From an uncultured Rothia sp. (lineage in GTDB: Bacteria > Actinomycetota > Actinomycetes > Actinomycetales > Micrococcaceae), in assembly GCF_937976295.1 (NCBI RefSeq), contig NZ_CALJRY010000334.1:1-14413 (forward strand): DNA of 14,413 bases. The letters run 5' to 3'. Position numbers and translations under genes: made by a program. The first letter of the stretch is position 1. Each line of letters begins with the position of its first letter. The notes under the pieces were generated by a model. It saw nothing but the letters and a program-made list of their open reading frames with translations. It did not search any database and was not told the DNA's origin. Below, piece after piece: positions 12,468 through 14,413 of the stretch.

Positions 12468-13166
12468 GTGCAGATTATTCGAGAGACCGGCCCCGAATCC
12501 GGCGATATCCTCATTCACCACGATCAGACGGTGCAGATGCTTCGCGAGGTGGCAAGCGGGCAGCGTGAAGCCACCCTACGCATGTATCAGCCGAACCCGA
12601 CGGTCGCGTTCGGCCGCCGTGACGAACTGAACCCCGGCTTCGCGGACGCCTCCGCGGCGTGCGCCGAGCACGGTTTTGAGGTGCTGGTGCGCAAGGTCGG
12701 TGGGCACGCCGCCGCCTACCATCAGGGGTGCCTGGTCGTGGACCATTTTCAGCCCGCCTCCGACGCGCGCAGCGGCAACACCCTACGCTACGAACTGTTC
12801 GGCTCCATGTACGCGCAGGCGCTACGCGAAGTCGGCGTGGATGCGCGCATGGGCGAAATCCCGGGGGAGTACTGCCCCGGCGAGTATTCGGTGCACGCGC
12901 AGCTTCCCGCCTCCGCAGGTGGTGGCCGCATCAAACTGGTCGGCACCGCCCAGCGTGTGGTGACCGGCGGCTGGTGGTTCAGCACCGGCATTGTGGTTTC
13001 CGATTCTGCACCCCTGCGGGCGGTTACTGCGGATGTGTACCGTGCCCTTGGCATGGAGCTGGACCCCGCCACGGTTGGCGCGGCGCAGGACGCGAACCCG
13101 ACTCTGCTCATGGAAGACCTGGAAGACGCGATCGTTGAGGTGTACGCCCAAAACGGTTTTCGCTGA
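12468..13166 (+). CDS. Lipoate/biotin ligase-family protein (LplA/LipM-like)
   Basis: The 232-residue protein shows the biotin/lipoate A/B ligase fold. An early Arg-x-Tyr segment (RMYQPNPTVAFGRRD, 38-52) and the glycine loop RKVGGHAAAYHQG (75-87) bind the acyl donor. KLVGTAQR (156-163) carries the family lysine K156. C136 in GEYCPGEYS sits roughly where LipM-type octanoyltransferases carry a catalytic cysteine. It may therefore be a lipoate ligase or an octanoyl/lipoyl transferase acting on the lipoyl domains of 2-oxoacid dehydrogenases or GcvH. I cannot decide between these. It lacks the accessory C-terminal domain of long LplA proteins. The GTG start is set by the promoter spacing; an internal ATG at 12537 would remove the first strand. 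The FAH-family gene follows after 91 bases, with no terminator between, so cotranscription is possible. Confidence 0.85.
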   Translation: MQIIRETGPESGDILIHHDQTVQMLREVASGQREATLRMYQPNPTVAFGRRDELNPGFADASAACAEHGFEVLVRKVGGHAAAYHQGCLVVDHFQPASDARSGNTLRYELFGSMYAQALREVGVDARMGEIPGEYCPGEYSVHAQLPASAGGGRIKLVGTAQRVVTGGWWFSTGIVVSDSAPLRAVTADVYRALGMELDPATVGAAQDANPTLLMEDLEDAIVEVYAQNGFR

Positions 13167-13194
13167 GCTGATTTTGCTGGGCTGATTTTGCTCA
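13167..13194. repeat. 14-bp tandem duplication after a stop codon
   Basis: GCTGATTTTGCTGG (13167-13180) is followed at once by GCTGATTTTGCTCA (13181-13194), with the first 12 bases identical. The end of the gene itself (GGTTTTCGCTGA, 13155-13166) resembles the unit, and TGA recurs in each copy. Confidence 0.88.
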
Positions 13195-13211
13195 TCTATC
13201 TCTGACTTTTA

Positions 13212-13236
13212 CCCCTAACCCACCCCGAACTACCCC
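13212..13236 (-). other. G-quadruplex motif on the minus strand
   Basis: The plus strand has C-runs at 13212-13215, 13219-13221, 13223-13226 and 13233-13236, separated by 3, 1 and 6 bases. The minus strand (template for the next gene) therefore fits four G-runs of three or more with loops up to seven. It ends 9 bases before the ribosome binding site of the FAH-family gene. Confidence 0.6.
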
Positions 13237-13257
13237 ACCTGAAGTGAAGGAGCATCC

Positions 13258-14148
13258 ATGCGTTGGGCACAGATTAAAGACTCGAAGGGCAGCCGCGCGG
13301 TCTGCTTCTTCGAGGAGACCGTGTACGAGCTTCCGGCGAAGCTCAGCCCGCTACTGAATTTCTACAGCCGGTTCCGCCTGAACTTTGGCGACCCGAAGAA
13401 CGCCGTGGCGATTCTGAAGGAGAACGGCGCGACCGTCATGGGTCACGGCGAGGAACTGTGGAACTCCCTGCCGTTCATTCGCCCGCTGGATAAGCCCGGC
13501 AAGATTGTGTGCGCGGGCCTGAACTACCGCGACCACGCCGCGGAAATGAACCTTGAGGTACCCGAGCATCCGGCGCTGTTCGCGAAGTTCCCGAACGCGC
13601 TGATTGGTCCCGGCGAGCAGATCCGCATGCCCGCCGATGACGGCACCGGCAGCACGAAAATCGACTGGGAGGTTGAGCTGTGCCTGGTCGTGGGCGCTCG
13701 CCTGCGTAACGCCACGGAGGAGCAGGCGCTTGAGGCTTTGATGGGGTACACGGTCATGAACGATGTGTCGGTGCGTGACTGGCAGGGCCGTTCCTCGGAA
13801 TGGTTCCAGGGTAAGAACTGGGATGCGATGACCCCGTTTGGTCCGGTGATTGTGAGCCCCGATGAGGTTGACCCGGTTGCCGGTCTGGAGCTGGTCTGCG
13901 AGGTGGACGGCGTGGTGCGTCAGCGCGGCACGACGGCGGATATGGTGTTCACCCCGGCGCAGCTGCTGTCCTATATTTCGCGGTTCATGACCCTGGAGCC
14001 GGGCGACCTGGTGGCGACGGGTACCCCGGCGGGGGTTGGCTTGTCGCTGCATCCGCGTCAGTGGTTGAAGCCGGGTCAGACGGTGCGCACCCGCATTGAG
14101 GGCATTGGCGAGCTGGTGAATGTCTGCTCGGAGGCGGGCGCTCTGTAG
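13258..14148 (+). CDS. Fumarylacetoacetate hydrolase-family protein
   Basis: The 296-residue protein has the FAH C-terminal fold that cleaves or decarboxylates 2,4-dioxo acids (acylpyruvases, oxaloacetate decarboxylases, HHDD isomerases) with a divalent metal. GLNYRDHAAE (87-96) begins the domain. E138 and E140 in DWEVEL and D169 in MNDVSVRD are the metal ligands. K186 in GKNWD and the TGTPAGVG loop (254-261) complete the active site. An N-terminal segment of about 75 residues is the usual small cap. GAAGGAG (13246-13252) lies 5 bases before the ATG, a strong ribosome binding site. No other aromatic or homoprotocatechuate catabolic gene is nearby, so a general oxaloacetate decarboxylase or acylpyruvase role is as likely as a catabolic one. 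The family is certain and the substrate unknown. Confidence 0.93.
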   Translation: MRWAQIKDSKGSRAVCFFEETVYELPAKLSPLLNFYSRFRLNFGDPKNAVAILKENGATVMGHGEELWNSLPFIRPLDKPGKIVCAGLNYRDHAAEMNLEVPEHPALFAKFPNALIGPGEQIRMPADDGTGSTKIDWEVELCLVVGARLRNATEEQALEALMGYTVMNDVSVRDWQGRSSEWFQGKNWDAMTPFGPVIVSPDEVDPVAGLELVCEVDGVVRQRGTTADMVFTPAQLLSYISRFMTLEPGDLVATGTPAGVGLSLHPRQWLKPGQTVRTRIEGIGELVNVCSEAGAL

Positions 14149-14154
14149 TTGTCC

Positions 14155-14190
14155 GGTAGCCCGGCGGGTGGTTCTGCGGGTAGCCCTGCG
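14155..14190. repeat. Three 12-bp tandem copies after a stop codon
   Basis: GGTAGCCCGGCG (14155-14166), GGTGGTTCTGCG (14167-14178) and GGTAGCCCTGCG (14179-14190) are contiguous. In another register the array starts at the TAG stop codon of the FAH-family gene (14146), and TAG recurs at 14157 and 14181. Confidence 0.8.
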
Positions 14191-14200
14191 CGCAACCGCG

Positions 14201-14230
14201 ATTGAACCCATGTGAACCCACGCGAACCCA
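14201..14230. repeat. Three 10-bp tandem copies
   Basis: ATTGAACCCA (14201-14210), TGTGAACCCA (14211-14220) and CGCGAACCCA (14221-14230) share GAACCCA at an exact 10-base step. The preceding ten bases, CGCAACCGCG, may be a decayed copy. No function is evident. Confidence 0.82.
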
Positions 14231-14293
14231 CTGAGGTGTCTATAGCACCCGCTTTTGGGTGCACTGGAAGGCACCCATAAATGAATACTTATG

Positions 14294-14335
14294 CACCCCG
14301 CATGTGTTTTTGAGGCATATGCGGGGTGTTTCTAT
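14294..14335 (+). terminator. Intrinsic terminator after the FAH-family gene
   Basis: CACCCCGCAT (14294-14303) pairs perfectly with ATGCGGGGTG (14319-14328) around a 15-base loop, followed by TTTCTATG. It lies 145 bases after the stop of the FAH-family gene. A smaller hairpin system (GCACCC 14245-14250, GGGTGC 14257-14262, GCACCC 14271-14276) precedes it. Confidence 0.75.
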
Positions 14336-14362
14336 GCCTTGCTAAAGCTCCCGGTGGGTGGC

Positions 14363-14413
14363 TTAGGATTCCTGGAATGCACGGCGAAGAACGTCCTGTG
14401 CGGGGGAGTGTGG
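14363..14413 (-). CDS. Possible 3' end of a minus-strand gene
   Basis: Reading the minus strand from the window edge, 16 codons run open and end at TAA (plus strand 14363-14365), giving a tail PHSPAQDVLRRAFQES. The codons (GCA, CAG, GAC, CGC, TTC, GAA) fit the local usage. That would make it convergent with the FAH-family gene, with the terminator between. The evidence is thin because the piece is so short. A competing reading is a plus-strand gene starting at ATG 14377, with TAGGAT (14364-14369) 7 bases before it; its first codons (CGG, GGG, AGT) fit the local usage less well. The product is not recognisable. Confidence 0.35.
   Translation of the reverse strand, partial: PHSPAQDVLRRAFQES

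Overview
The window looks like a chromosomal housekeeping segment of a high-GC actinobacterium. Supporting signs are GC-rich third codon positions, an actinobacterial-type UvrA, GTG starts, promoters set right against start codons, and a metallo-hydrolase gene directly ahead of uvrA as in mycobacteria. Codon choice (much GCA and GCT for Ala, CGT and CGC for Arg) and the gene mix suggest Micrococcaceae, possibly Rothia. That genus call is an inference without any database search. I see no phage, IS element, CRISPR array, tRNA or rRNA.

Layout: (1) 1-642, 3' part of a medium-chain zinc-type dehydrogenase (+). (2) 875-2587, formate--tetrahydrofolate ligase (+), preceded by a long imperfect hairpin and a likely promoter and followed by a strong terminator. 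(3) 2662-3876, a 1.2-kb stretch with no convincing gene. It is AT-rich in the middle, contains a clear plus-strand terminator (3612-3647), and then a run of short tandem duplications. (4) 3877-8858, MBL-fold hydrolase, uvrA and a GNAT-like acetyltransferase, all on +. (5) A bidirectional terminator at 8871-8905, then two minus-strand genes: 6-phospho-beta-glucosidase (8916-10397) and a DASS/SLC13 di/tricarboxylate transporter (10604-12085). The transporter has its own terminator between the two. (6) 12468-14148, a lipoate/biotin-ligase-family protein and an FAH-family hydrolase (+), then a terminator and the edge of another gene.

Functions: one-carbon metabolism (fhs), nucleotide excision repair (uvrA), use of phosphorylated beta-glucosides, carboxylate transport, lipoyl metabolism and cleavage of an acylpyruvate-type substrate. 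Apart from uvrA/GNAT and perhaps lipoate-family/FAH, the genes appear to be separate transcription units.

The most unusual signal is not a gene. Almost every noncoding gap carries short tandem direct duplications (9-23 bp units, 2-4 copies). Three of them start at or just inside a stop codon, most clearly four 17-bp copies at the end of uvrA. Two genes (3877 and 12468) have a -10 box exactly 6 nt before the start codon, which predicts leaderless mRNAs. No clearly new multi-gene system was found.
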